Shown here piece after piece: positions 10,876 to 23,312 of a DNA stretch of 64,000 nt (the stretch's first letter is position 1; each line of letters begins with the position of its first letter). Below the pieces are notes generated by a model. It saw only the letters and a list, made by a program, of their open reading frames with translations. It had not been told where the DNA came from and did no database searches. This stretch comes from Pipra filicauda. Its lineage: Eukaryota > Chordata > Aves > Passeriformes > Pipridae. The stretch spans positions 1,536,501 through 1,600,500 of the forward strand of contig NW_024103862.1 of assembly GCF_003945595.2 (NCBI RefSeq), given 5' to 3'. A program made the translations under genes and the position numbers.

Positions 10876-13800
10876 TTAATGGGGCACCAGATTATCAAGT
10901 ACTGTAGATCAGCACAGTTCTGCCAACACTAACCATCTGCAAAGGCTAGGTATCTATGCTTTCCCTACTCTGATGTGACATCAGAGTAAGTATCCCTGGG
11001 AGTCTCATCATGAGAGACTGCAACCAGGAACCAGGGTCTGTGACTACAGATATCAAACTGCCTGCCTAATTGACCTTCTGAGCATTTCTGCAGATATAGC
11101 AGGGATGCTTGGCCTAGAGCCTTTGGGTTAGAGCCAGCCAGCCTGAAGACTAATCCGTCTTCTGCAAAAGACACAGAAATGTTGGCAGGGGCAGATTGGA
11201 AGCCAGAGAAGTTGTTCTAGCAGTCTGTGACCTCCTGCCTCCTTTTCCTGAAGTAGCACAGCTTCTTCCTGTTATACAATCTCATGACCTGTTGCACTTA
11301 CATGCTCTTGTCAGTTTGGTTCATGTGACAGAGCATGTTGGATTACATGGCAGAGAAAATGCCACTGCATAGAGCCCACAAGACCTTCAACACAACCCCT
11401 CTGTTCAAAGCCAACATGTATTTCACCCAGCCCCTGCTTTATCTTAACCCTACTTGTGTGACTGTTTAAATACATTTCTCGCATGGAGTTTAGAGGTTTT
11501 AAAGTTTGTGGGGCTTGGGGTTTTTTGTGGGGTTTCTGGGAGGATTTTTTGGGGGGTTTTTTTGGAGGCAGGGGCAGTTCTTGACCGAATAGTTAAAGCT
11601 TGGGTCGGGAATAAATACCTTTTTGTTTATTGATTCCAGCCAAATACAGCAAGACAACTAGAAAGGTCCTTTAGGACAGGAAAAGAAGTGTTTTTTTCCC
11701 ATACGTGAAGAATACAAAGGAGCAATCAGGAGGCAAAGGACCTGTCAGAGCACTGAATGGTCCCACTGTCAGCAATATGTCAAAGGTTGCGCTCAAACTG
11801 CAGAAGAAAACTGGGAATTAAGAAATGAAAAGGCTATAAGAACTCGTTTTGGAGACTCACCCTTAAGTAATACTGTCCTTCCACACCCTCCTACCCTAGA
11901 CAAAGCAATTACGTGTGAGGTATAATAGAGAACTGGATATGGATTGCTATTTTGTTGAAGAGGTGTGGCATGGATTTGATTCCCTTTGCCCTAGAGATGT
12001 GGAAACATATGAATTCAACATATTGAATATGCTCTTCCTAGGAAGAGCAAACACATAAAACTAAGACTAGTTAGAGAAAATTCAATTAGAATTAAACCTA
12101 GAAAGCACTACTGAACACTACTGCTACATGCAGTGCCAAGCATACCCCAAAAATTAACTTTTTAAAAATGCAGCCCATACCAACAAAGAGAAAATACCAC
12201 ATGCAGGAAGTGAAAAATTCTCATTTACCTGAAATAGTATATAGCAATCCTAGATCTCTCCTGAATTTTCAGCATTAAGTGCTCTTCTAAAATTTAAAAA
12301 ATGTTGGTTCTCACTGTCTGCTGCATCATCCCAAAGTGGGAGGTGCAGCTGAAGTTACAGTATCAGTTGGGGCCACTCCTCATTCATGGAAGTCCTCGGG
12401 GTACAGGGAAACACTGGTCAGAGGTGGCTAAGTAACCCATGTACTGATTTCTTCTACCTTTACTTCACCCATGTGGCCATCACCCCAAAAGCTGAAGCAT
12501 CTTCTTATTTTCCTTGACTCTAACACTTCATCATTTCACTTACTGCCATCTCACAAATCTTTTCATAAGACTCTGTTCAAGACCTTATTGAAAATATGAA
12601 CCCAATGAAGTCTAAGTGAAGACTCACACCCAAAATTGGATAGAGAATTAATTTGGAAACTATTTAAACTAGTAATTTGGAAAAAAAATTTAATCCAAAA
12701 TGGTGTCTTTCACAACTCCCCAGCAGAAAACATTAACTAACATAGAGTACTTTTGAAGATCAGTTTTGATGGTCAATAAGTCAAATAAATTCAAAAGATA
12801 TTGCACCATGTTTAATATAGAGAAATTGTGTTCAATGTAGAAAATTCTGTAAAAGCTGCTAAAAATAGGAAAAATCCTAACATAGTTGAATCATTTACTC
12901 AAAAATCGATTCCTTAGGAAAAGTTAGCTATGACAGTTTTTGTCATTTTTTCTGTTGACCTAAACCCCCAAAATTTAGCTTATTCGTCTCAGAAAATTGG
13001 GTGTTACCAAAACTGCCCTATTCTGAAAAAGAGCTAAATATCAGGTTACCTTTCAGCATCTACATGTGGAAGGAAAGATTGAATGACATTGCATTCCAAA
13101 TACAGCTTAAGGTTTATATACCTACATAAAATATTGAAATTTTCTCCTGTCCAAATCCCCAAATATTTTGATTAATTTGTCTTATTTCTTGAATTATGTG
13201 GAAGAATGCCTTTATTTTCCTTTCCAAGGAAGGATAGCAGGATCCTGAGGTAGAGAAAATGTTTTAATGCAAAAGCAAAAGCAACATATTGTTCTATGCA
13301 CAAGAATGAGGAAAATGATCCATTTCTGGTCAAGTGCCTTTGATGGGTGTCCTGCTAATTTCCTCAATGCCATTATCTTGTCTGTAATATAAGACCATAA
13401 AAAAATTAAACATGGAAGCTGTATTTTCAACACATTTTAGAATAGTTACATTCTTGCAAATAATTAACAAAGTTCCCACTACACTAATTAGATATTCAAA
13501 TCCACCTAGTGTCTTTGTTGACACCTCCCACACATCCTCTGATACAGCTGTGGATAAGATGCAGGATCCATGCAGTTATTTTAGGAACATCTTCGTACAG
13601 AAAACTTGCAAAATCTCACTAATAATGCAGAAATGTACAATAGGAAATTATGCAGACTGGTGGTGGGTTTGCACTCCTTTTGCATATAAAACAAAAAATC
13701 ATCATGCAGCAGAATTCAGGTTTTATGCACTGCTTTATGCACGCACAGGGCATCAAACAAGTACATGCCCTTATAACATACTGTCATTTATGTCAATAAA

Positions 13801-13995
13801 AGCAAAATGTATCTGAAGCAAGTTTATCATTTGAGAAAGCAGATTCTATGATTTTGCTCCAATCTTCACTGAATTCAAAAGGAGCACCAGGTACATTTTA
13901 GAGGCAGAAATTTGCTCCTTGGCTGTTTTAAAGGGGGCAGTGGGAAAACACCAATGGTTGGGAAAGGAGCTGTAGAGCTACAAGGAGCCACAGGG
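10876..13995. other. Gene-free AT-rich intergenic DNA
   Basis: No gene is supported. The stretch includes a G/T-rich low-complexity patch at 11510-11574. The longest plus-strand open frame (13412-13816) has no recognisable domain and lies in AT-rich DNA. Confidence 0.55.
11510..11574 (+). repeat. G/T-rich low-complexity tract with G-quadruplex potential
   Basis: Runs of G occur at 11510-11513, 11517-11520, 11529-11532, 11538-11540 and 11551-11556, separated by short T-rich loops of 3, 8, 5 and 10 bases. Four runs of at least three G within about 31 bases satisfy the usual sequence rule for an intramolecular G-quadruplex, with one slightly long loop. Confidence 0.6.
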
Positions 13996-13999
13996 ACAG

Positions 14000-14330
14000 C
14001 AGCAGGGCCCCAAGTGCATCCCCTGCTCTGGCTGCTGCCATCAGGCTCATCAGGGCAGCTCAGTGCCAGCACAGCTGAGGGCATGCCCCAACCCCTTCTC
14101 CATAGGAGAACATGGCCAGGACCAAACCTGGCCATCTTGGCCTGTGTTTGACTCCAGTTCCTCCCACTGGGCCTGATCCCGACCCCCACCCATGGACTGA
14201 CATCCTATCCCAGCCTCAGCCCATCCCCAAGGATGTGCCTGAAGCCCAGGGCTGCCCCACTGTCCCTCAGCTGCCAGGCTCCTGGCTAAGGCAGTGGGTC
14301 CCCAGCTGGTTCTCCACTGCTTGGCCCCAC
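14000..14330 (-). repeat. Unnamed GC-rich dispersed repeat, copy B (inverted to copy A)
   Basis: Its reverse complement aligns in order with 8420-8750. On the plus strand the matching words are CATCCCCTGCTC at 14018-14029, TGACATCCT at 14198-14206 and CTCAGCCCATCCCC at 14215-14228. Flanking sequence on both sides does not match copy A, which argues for separate insertions of a repeat and not one long duplication. A 176-aa plus-strand open frame at 14112-14642 crosses it but shows no protein signature. Confidence 0.7.
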
Positions 14331-15287
14331 ACAGTCATTCTGACCTTGACCCACAGTAGGGTATGCAAATGGTATTTTATGTTCAGTTTGCATAGAAAAA
14401 CATACGAATTCAAGGCTAAAGAGCATATCAGGCTTTCCATGAGAGATTCACCTCAAATGATTTTAAGGGCAGAAACCGTCTGCCTGAATGTGAGCACCTC
14501 GTCCCACGTGAGGTCCCTTAGACTCTGCCACCCAGCTTCCTGCACTGCTCTAGCAAGACACAGGTTCCCACCACTCCTGTATGAAACCTCCAGCCTTGCC
14601 GTGGGATGGGCCATCTCTGAACACCTATGTCAAGAGAACTGAACTGAGCACTGACTGTCCAAACGGTAAAAGTGAAATTCCTCCTTGGTTTCAGACACAT
14701 ACATTTAGCTGTGACAGACGTTGCCATGGGAGACAAGTGTCTAAGCTTCCCATCATTGCCAGCAGAGCTCTAATCCATAAAACCAGGGGAGGTAAAGGGC
14801 TGCCCAGCCAGAAGTTGTTTACTTTTTGGTGGGCTAAATCACTACCTTGAGTGTCAGGGTGTAGCAAGAATGGGTCTACTTTGGAAGGGGAGCTGGGACC
14901 CAAAGGTGGCAGCATGATAGGCAAGGCAGCAGTCTTGCTGCCACTGGGCACTTTTCTGGAGCATCTGGGCAAGAAGAGCTGAGTAGACATGGTGATGGGA
15001 ACCAGCATTAGCCAAGAGCCCAGTGATCCCTCAGGGATGACCACATCTAAGTTCGTCCTGAGCCAAGGCTGCCAAGGCCCCAGGATTCAGAGGGATTTGC
15101 ATAGGTCCCTGACAGTAAGCTACATTGTCTGCTCTGAATAGGGGTTTGATTCCTCTGTCCAAGGATAGGCATCTTGCTGTCCTTTTCGGACGTCCTAGTG
15201 TACCCCTCCTGACATCCAGCTGCTGCTTCAGAAGGGTTGATGTCTCCTGTAGGTCCTATGGCATATCTGCCAGCCCTGAGTAAGTGC
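14331..15287. other. Gene-free intergenic DNA between repeats
   Basis: Moderately GC-rich. Overlapping short frames occur on both strands, none with a domain or splice structure I can recognise. Confidence 0.5.
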
Positions 15288-15640
15288 ACTGAATTCTCTG
15301 AGGGATCTCAATGTCCTTCCTGTAGTGCGGGGCCCAAAACTGAACATGGGATTTGAGGAGCAGCCTCACCAGTGCCAAATACAGGTGAACAATCATTGAC
15401 CTGATCCTGCTGGCCACATTATTTCTGACATAAGCCAGGATGCCATTTGCCTTCTTGGTCACCTGGGCACACTGCTGGCTCATGATCAGCCACTGTTGAC
15501 CAGCACCCCCAGGTCCTTTTCTGCTGGACAGCTTTCCAGCTTTTCTGCCCCCCAGCCTGTAGCACTGCATGGGGTTGTTGTGATCCAAGTGCACAATTTG
15601 CCTTATTGAACCTAATACAATTGGCCTTGGCCCCACAATA
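15288..15640 (-). mobile_element. CR1 LINE fragment, minus strand
   Basis: On the minus strand the frame ends in a reverse-transcriptase tail of CR1 type (residues reading LYLALVRLLLKSHVQFWAPH then YRKDIEIPQ). It is preceded by the typical upstream words: CAACAACCCCATGCAGTGC, CCTGGGGGTGCTGGTC and GCCAATGG-type text. This fragment covers a more 5' part of CR1 than the other copies in the window and stops where the shared 3' region would begin. The 126-aa minus-strand frame at 15256-15636 is a CR1 remnant. Confidence 0.9.
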
Positions 15641-16509
15641 GTTACATCTAATAAGCATCTAAAGTTGGATGAAATTTGTCCTAACCTTTGTTTTCAGAGA
15701 TGTGGCTGCGCAAGATATACTGATTGAAGACTACAGCCCATGATCATAGTGTAAGGGCTCACCAACACTGAGGGCAGCTACACTGCACATACACCTACAG
15801 TGTAAGAATCTGTACCTGGCTCTTCTTAGAAGTGTCCCAGCCCTGGCAATGCTAAATCTAGCTCCTGTCTGCATCCTCTCGGGATCTACAAATTCACAGC
15901 TCTCTGTTTTGTCTGCAGCACTTGAATCACTCAAGAAGAAAATCTGTGTGTGCCCTAATACATAAAGGCCCACAAAAAACAGCAAAGAGGAACAATTTCC
16001 TCATTAAAATCCAGTAATTTAGTTGAAGCAACACTCAGCCAGCAGGTGGGAGACCTGGGCTCAGTGATCTGCTCTCAGCCTCACACATCGCTTCTACAGA
16101 GCACTCTCAGAAGGTAGAGAGAAGAAACCAGAGAGAAAGAATACATGAGAGCATATAATCAATGTGTAGAGTACTCACTTGAGAGAGGAGAAACTAGCAC
16201 TTCAGTTTCTCCATTAGCTATTATTTATTTCATCAAATGGCTGCCTGATATTAACCATAAACATTAATTGGCACAGAGAGTTGTGGTATCAAGGTTCTTT
16301 GTTCTTGTTCTTATATCCCAAGTAACCATGGATTTCAGTGAAAAATGAGTAGAAATTACATAATTCATTTGCCTCTTTATACATCAACTCATCAAAAGCC
16401 TATTGAAATATTTCTTCCTGCTCCCTGCATCACACACCCCCACTAATCATGCCTGGAAGTTTGTTAAGGTGATTAATACAGCAACACAGTATTTTGGCAT
16501 GAAATGATG
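15641..16509. other. Gene-free intergenic DNA
   Basis: No gene, RNA or repeat was recognised. Confidence 0.5.
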
Positions 16510-16818
16510 TAAAGGTGGAGGGTGTAATGAGGACAGAGACAGACTCTTTTCAGAGGTGCCCAGTGCCAGGACTAGAGGCAATGGCATAAACTGAAACACA
16601 GGAGGTTCCCTCTGAACGTCAGGAAACACTTTTTCACTGTGAGGGGTACCAAGCCCTGGTACAAGTTGCCCAGGGAGGCTGTGGAGTCTCCATCCCTGGA
16701 GATACTCAAAAGTTGCCTGGACATGGTCCTGGGCAGTGTGGTCTAGGTGGCCTTGCTTGAGCAAGGGGTTGAACCAGGTGCCCTCCAGGTCCCTTCCCAC
16801 CCATTCTGTGAGCCTGTG
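16510..16818 (+). mobile_element. CR1 LINE 3' fragment
   Basis: Plus-strand CR1 3' region with the words CAGTGCCAGGACTAGAGGCAA, CCCTCTGAACGTCAGGAAAC, TTGCCCAGGGAGGCTGTGGA and CATCCCTGGAGATACTCAAA, ending in the CCTTCCCACCCATTCTGTGA tail typical of the 3' end. The wording differs from the CR1 copies at 8825 and 37658, so it is probably another CR1 subfamily. Confidence 0.92.
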
Positions 16819-17448
16819 CTCATTTCGTTCACTGGGCCTGGCAGAGCACTAGTTGCATTCTGTCAGTACAGTTATTGAAGTGTTTCAAGGCTGCAACAGG
16901 ACCCGTGACCAGCAGAACTCAGGTGCCAAAGTTTGGAGACTGCTGAAAACCCCCACAGAAGAGAGAACCTTGTAAAAAGAAAATAGATTACTCGGACACA
17001 TGACACATTCTGCTTTGCTCCAGGGAAAACTACTGGAAAAGGTCACTGACTCAATTTATTTTTGACCCACTTTAAACTTTGTTTAAAAGAAATGATTCTG
17101 TGAGCTCATTTACACTGGGGTGAACAGCACAATTATTATGCCTTTGGTGCTAATCATTTCAATTAAAAAAAAACACATAATTTTGACTGAAAAATATAAG
17201 CAGACTCATATTCTTCCTCACAGTCAAATGCACAGGATCTCTATTAATTTCTGTCAATCCCTGAAGTGCAGTTAGGATTGTCTCCTCTTTTTGAGTCTAA
17301 ATTCAGTATTTGGCTGCAACCTGCATTCTTCAAAGTCTCACCTGTCACTCAGCAGGAAATCCACAATCCTGGTAGTTGTTTCAGGACACAGTTCGTCCTT
17401 CCAACAAAGGGCATCCTGTTTTTCTTTGTTAGCAGGTCTTCCTTTCCT

Positions 17449-17464
17449 CAACAACAACAACAAT
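17449..17464. repeat. (CAA)5 microsatellite
   Basis: Five uninterrupted CAA units. Confidence 0.85.
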
Positions 17465-19632
17465 AAAAGCCTTACCTAATTAAAACTGTAGCTCTGTTTT
17501 AAGGTGTCTTTAAAGACAGTCTGAAGGACTGAGCTAACAGCAATGCACATAGCAATGGGAGTATAGAATTGTACACAGATTTTCCCCTAAACAGGGAGAA
17601 ATGGTGAGAAACAAATTACTGTGCTATGAAAATTGACTGTGCATCAGAGGCAAATTAAAACAACCATTCAGAAGGTAAAACGTGATTTTTTCTGGAAAAG
17701 TTGAAGTATAATCAATAGCGTAAGTTTAAAAACAGTTAATAGCAGAATTCTATTTAAAAGGTTTGCAGCCTTATTTTTCTGTAGCTCCCTCTAGCTTGGT
17801 AGCTGGACAAAAATATTTCAAAGGTTAGATTAATGAAGATGTAGAAAAAATATAGGATATAAAACAACACTTTACAAAATCAAAAATCTAAAATTTTCAG
17901 CTGTGGATGTCTTTGGTAAGAGGCTCACTCTTAGGTGACTGGACCCAGATCTTACTCATCTCAGTGGGAGTTGTGGGATTAGGCATTTCTGAGCTCAAGG
18001 ACACTTTTATCCAGCTGTGTCAATGTATGTGAAGAAATTCTGAACCTGCTTTTCATTTTCTCAAACAATTTCTTATAATCTTCCTTCTCTCTGCTCCCCT
18101 ATCTAACACTTTTCCCCCCTGCTCTTATCTAACAAAGACAGACATGACTTCTGCATCCCACATATCTCCAGTCTGGAGACTGGCTCTCCTTGCTATACCA
18201 TCAAACTTCCTAAATTTGATGATATTCCCCTCTAGTAATAGCAGGAAATACACAAGATGTTGCTCAATGAAGTATTGGCTTTTTTTCATTTTGTGTCATC
18301 TTTCAGTAACACACAGAATGTAAATTCACAAATCGTAACAACAAAACAGGAGGGAACAAGCACCACAGACACAGACTCCTTCAAAAATTGGGGAAGTTGT
18401 CAAACAGCTCTGCCATCACAAGTTCCAAAGGAGGGGAAGGGCCAGCCTAGCTATTGCTGGGTGTGCTCCGCACATCTTTGAAGATATTCCCCTTCTCCCA
18501 CTACAGCAGTTAAACACATCCTGCAGAATCTGCATGTCATTATTGGGGAGAATCTGGCTGACACTATCTAGTAAGGAGACACCTCTCTTCAGTATATGTA
18601 TTAAGAACAAAACTCTGGTAAAATTATTTGTAATTTTTTTACCATCATGGCCAAAGGCAGCCTTAAGTGCAGAAAGTAGCAGTAATCACAGAATAAACAG
18701 CAAGCAACATTACTGCTTCTGTCTCAAATCAAAAAAGTTCATTTCAAAGTTGGAATGGTTACTCTAAACCATAACACTTCTTTGATGAAACTTGACTCAC
18801 TGGAAACAGAGGAAGAGCTATCTCCCTTTAGGAAAGCACCATATGACTATTCTTTCCTTCTATCTGTGACTAACTCCAATTAGAATTTACTCTTTTTATA
18901 AATATTCAGGCATCATTTGATGCACTGTTAAAGGAAGATAAATCTGAAGCCATTTCTGGATGAGGAAGAATCACAGAGATCATTCACAGGAGGCAAATGC
19001 ACTCTTCTGTGAGAAATGGGAAGTGAAAGCTCTACAAGGATGGAGCACTCTCAAACTATCTGAAGGACTTGATGGATCTTTTCCCACCCTCTGTGATTAA
19101 TAGAATGCATAAGCTATTCAGTCTCCAAGCATTTTGCTTGAGGAAGCTTTGATTTGAAAAATGAGACAAGTGCTTCCAATGCTGTCATTGATAGGAAATT
19201 AGGTGATAGAAGAGAGCACATTTAAGCAGCTCTTAAATATTCATAATTAGAGCTGTCAAACTGCTATACAATCGCCTCTCTTTCTTCTTGCATTTACACA
19301 AATGTTCTGTCAGGAGTAAAGAAAACAGCAAAGCCAGGGGCATGTGACAGTACTAAAGCACTTCAGAAGTAATCACAGGAGAACATAGTTGTGGGGTTTT
19401 TTGGTCCAGACCACAGTAGAGATATAACCATCAAGTCAGATAGATGTCCCTAATAGTTAATTTGCTGTGTTGTGATGTTTTGAGTTGTTTTTCCTTTAAT
19501 GAATGATGCCATCAGAGGTGTCTCCTTCTGCTACTTCCCCTCTGTTTGGTACAGTAACAGAGCATTCGACTTACCAACTTTGGAGTGTTTTCCTAGAAAT
19601 ACATTCCAGGATGTTTTTTTTTCATAGCTCTG

Positions 19633-19695
19633 AAACAAAAAACAAAACAAAACATAAAACAAAACAAAACATAAAACAAAACAAAACAAAAATTA
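19633..19695. repeat. (AAAAC)n / A-rich simple repeat
   Basis: Repeating AAAAC units are interrupted twice by AAAACAT variants spaced 20 bases apart, showing a higher-order duplication inside the tract. Confidence 0.88.
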
Positions 19696-21331
19696 AAAAG
19701 GATAAAATTATCTAATGCAAAATTATAACAATTATTTTAAAATATCTGATTTATTTTACTATTATGAATATAATATAGATTTAGATAGTTTTTTTTTCTA
19801 AAGCCCCATGCTTCTGTCAGAAGGGGCTCTCAAACCAGGATATCCCAAGTATGAAAGTAGGTATATTCAAAAAAAAAGAAGGATTCAATTGGTTCATTAC
19901 TACAAAAACATCTTCTGTGGGCACAGTTGCTGCTACAGAAGACAATCTTTGCTCCGTTTATTTTTTTTTGTCACGGTTTCCAAAAGTACAAGTTCCTCCT
20001 CTGCTGGGAGGCCACACAAGCAAGCTACAACTGCAGGAGTTCCAGTGCAGCCGAGGCCTCAACCTGATATAAAGCTCTCTGCAGTGACTTCCAGCTGCCT
20101 TCAGGTGCCTTAGGCTGGTCCTTAAGGAACAGCAAGGACAGATTACCATTTGTCACCTCAAAAGTGCAACTACTGCTAGGACCATTTCTAAATTGGAACA
20201 GAGTTATAAGGTAGACTTAAAACGCACCTGAGAGGTAGAGAGCGGTACAAGGCAGTAATTGGTACACAGTAACATTGTCCTCCAGTTTTGGTACAGGAAA
20301 TGAAGACAAATGGCTTTTGCAGTCGACACTTCAGGAGGATGTATACATGAAGAATGGAATTATTTCCAAAGACTTTTGGATGGGTCCATATCCCTATACT
20401 GATGAAAAAAGACTGTGGAAATGAAAGGGACTGACATCTCAGTTTCATACCTCTTCTGAGAGGTATCATATGTTTAGGGCTAGGGAAAAATAACTTATTC
20501 ACAAAATATATTGGTATAGAAATTGATTTTAAAATAGGAAAGAATGAAAAAATCAAAATGTATGCCATTCTCTGGAAAGGGAGCACAGTCAAGGACAGAC
20601 TGTCCAGGTGGTAGATGCTAAATGTCCCAATGTGTCCGACTCCGACATCCCCAAAAAGCAGACTGACTCACAGCTGTACATCCCAGCTATGTGTAATGGA
20701 AGATCTGGTAGACTAAAAGAAAGCTGCCCCTGGATTTTAATCCCTAAATGTGTGCACCCAGATTATATCAGAAACTGGGCAGATGGAAAGGATGCTATGA
20801 AAGCAGGATGTGTTGAATGCATAGTCTATGCTCATCCACATCTGCAAACAGCTTGACTGAATGTATAACTGGCAGACAAGTATAATATGATTTTCCTACC
20901 TATGTGATCGTTTACTTCTTCAAGTTTGGCTTTTGTGCTCAATCCACCATGACAAAAGCCTTCCTTTTAGAGTCAGAGGAAGAAGGAATTACAGTGTTTT
21001 CCCTTCACACCGGACTGTCTGGCTGCACCTTGCACACTACTTTAAAACTGTAGGAAAAAACAAGCTTTTTGACTTGCAAAAGTGTATGGGGCTCTAAGGA
21101 TGACTGGACTTCATGGTTTGTTAGTCTGGATTACTATGATAGTCTTTCTGGAACAAGCAAGGCACTATTCCCCATTCCTTTGTTCAAGCAGTGGGTGGAT
21201 ACTGAAACATTTCTGCTGTCACTTTTTGATTTTATATTATGTGGCTTCATGTTGAGCCTTAATTTGCTGCTTTTTATAGCTCAAGTGTAAGGAATACAGT
21301 TGAACAAATGTTTGAACCACTCCTCAAAAAG

Positions 21332-21363
21332 AAAAAAAAAAAAAAAAACAAAGCAAAAAACAA
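21332..21363. repeat. Poly(A) tract
   Basis: A run of 17 A residues (21332-21348) is followed by A-rich sequence. No retrocopy was recognised upstream on either strand, so it is annotated only as low complexity. Confidence 0.8.
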
Positions 21364-22784
21364 ACCCTGCTGTGAATATTGATTTGCATTTTTGAACAAA
21401 TTCTGGGATTACATTCCTAGTTCATCTCTGACAAGTAATCCAGTGAATTCTCTAATGAGAAGCAACAGCAAACGTGAGCAGGGAGTGTTGTGCTTTGAGT
21501 GTGGGGCAGGCTCGGGTCTAGCGGGGAGAAGTGAAGGGGCTTTGGCCAACCACCTTAATACTGGCCACCCTTCTCACATAACAGAACATGGTGAAGGCTA
21601 TGAGGGCACTGCCACAGACTGACTTCTCCCTTCACAAAGGTTGGGACAGTACTTGCCCTCACGCATCAGCAGCACAATATTGTTCAGGGAGGCCACTGAA
21701 TTTCTGCCCCAAAGGATGCAAGAGGAGAAAGTAAAAAATATTGCAGACCTTTTTTTTATGTATTCCCTTTGTGGCTGGATCCACAGAGCTGACCTACAGA
21801 TGATTTGGGAATTGCTTCTGAATTTCAGTAGTGTGAGCAGGAGCAGAGTGCAGCCTGGTTTAACAACAATACATAAAATATAATTGTATAAGTGCTTTCC
21901 AGTACAGGGACACCACTGGTTTTAGTGTTCTGCTGAAATGTTCTACAGTTTCTTTGTCTTTGACCATGCAGAATAAGCAGGAGAATATTGACAGCACTAC
22001 AGAAATACAGCAGCAAGGAAATAGAGTGAAATCCTGAGCCACTGAAGACAACAGGAAATTTCTGAGGGAGCTGAACTGGATCATTGTGTACTACCTCTTC
22101 ACAGATATTTTAAAGATATATATACCGCTTTTATACTGTACCACAGAGCACAGTGCTGCTGTACCTGAAAGCCTGCAGTTTCAAAGAGAACAAAGAACAG
22201 AAATCTCCTCTTTCCCTCATGAGAAAAATTCGTTCATTTTTCATGTGATTTTCTGCTGGTCCATCACCTGAGCTGACTCACTCCAGGGTCATGCCACTGG
22301 CATGTGGGAAGTGGCAGGGCTTGACAGCTAGGGAGGCAGGGGCAAAAAATGTCACCACCACCCTCTTTCAGTAGCACCTGACCCCTAAAGCTGTATCATC
22401 GCTGCACCCCGAATGTACCAGTGCATGAAACTTCTGGCAGTGGATGAAATACATAAAGCTGCCATGAGACACTCCAGGTAGGACAGCAGAGCACTCGGAG
22501 GAGCCTCTGGGAGCACAGAGTGCACTGGATAAGACCAGTTTTACTGCCATGCACAACCCCTTCTCTAGATCATGGGTTGGTTGGCCAGCTGCATCTGGTA
22601 CCTCAGGGCAAGGACTGAAAGTGGGTGAGACACAGGTGGGGCAAGAGGGAAACATTCATCAAGGGCAGTCAAATGAGTCTGTCCAGTTTACTGTCCTGCT
22701 TTCCACCTTTAGCCCTCAGGAGATGAGCAAATATTTTCGAGGAATTCCTTAAGTACTCTGATTGCCAAACCCATTTATACAGAC

Positions 22785-22801
22785 TCATCATCATCATCAT
22801 C
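22785..22801. repeat. (TCA)n microsatellite
   Basis: More than five uninterrupted TCA units. Confidence 0.88.
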
Positions 22802-23281
22802 TCAAAGCACTGAAGTGTAGAAGAAAAATATACTCTGAGTAAAAAATGTAAAAAAGGGGGAAAAAAAGAAACAGGAAAGGAGTGTGAAGGAGAAAAAATA
22901 GCTTTTTAAGAGGAGATAAAAAGAAGGAAACAAGAAAAAAAAATACTCTGGGAAGGGAATATATATATGGTACCTTGAATGGTCTTTACTTGTTTAGGTC
23001 CCACACAAGAAAGATCATCTCACTTACCTGTGACACCTACATAATGAAGGCTCAAACTGCCACTAAGCTTACTGAAGAGAAACAAACACTTGTAGGGTAG
23101 CTTTGTCTTGTCTCAAAGAAGTTATCCAGAATATCTTGGTATTTCTTGTTTCTTTCCACTGGTTCTAAAAGAAGCCTAAACAACCAGCTCTATGTGGACA
23201 TCTATAGTGTACGTGCCTACAGCTAGTTGAGGTTATTAACACAGTAACATTCCCCATGCTCCTGCATGGTCTCTTCTGCTT

Positions 23282-23312
23282 CTTGATGTTCTCAGGGACT
23301 TGATGTTCTCAG
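23282..23312. repeat. 14-bp direct repeat with 17-bp period
   Basis: CTTGATGTTCTCAG occurs at 23282-23295 and again, identically, at 23299-23312, separated by GGA. Confidence 0.85.

Noticed and set aside
13412..13816. 134-codon plus-strand frame in intergenic DNA.
   Set aside because: AT-rich composition, no recognisable domain, and no splice or promoter context.
14112..14642. 176-codon plus-strand frame.
   Set aside because: It overlaps the GC-rich dispersed repeat, its translation is low-complexity and lacks any domain, and there is no exon structure around it.
20188..20592. 134-codon minus-strand frame with hydrophobic patches.
   Set aside because: No coherent membrane topology or family match, and it lies in repeat-free intergenic DNA without other gene signals.
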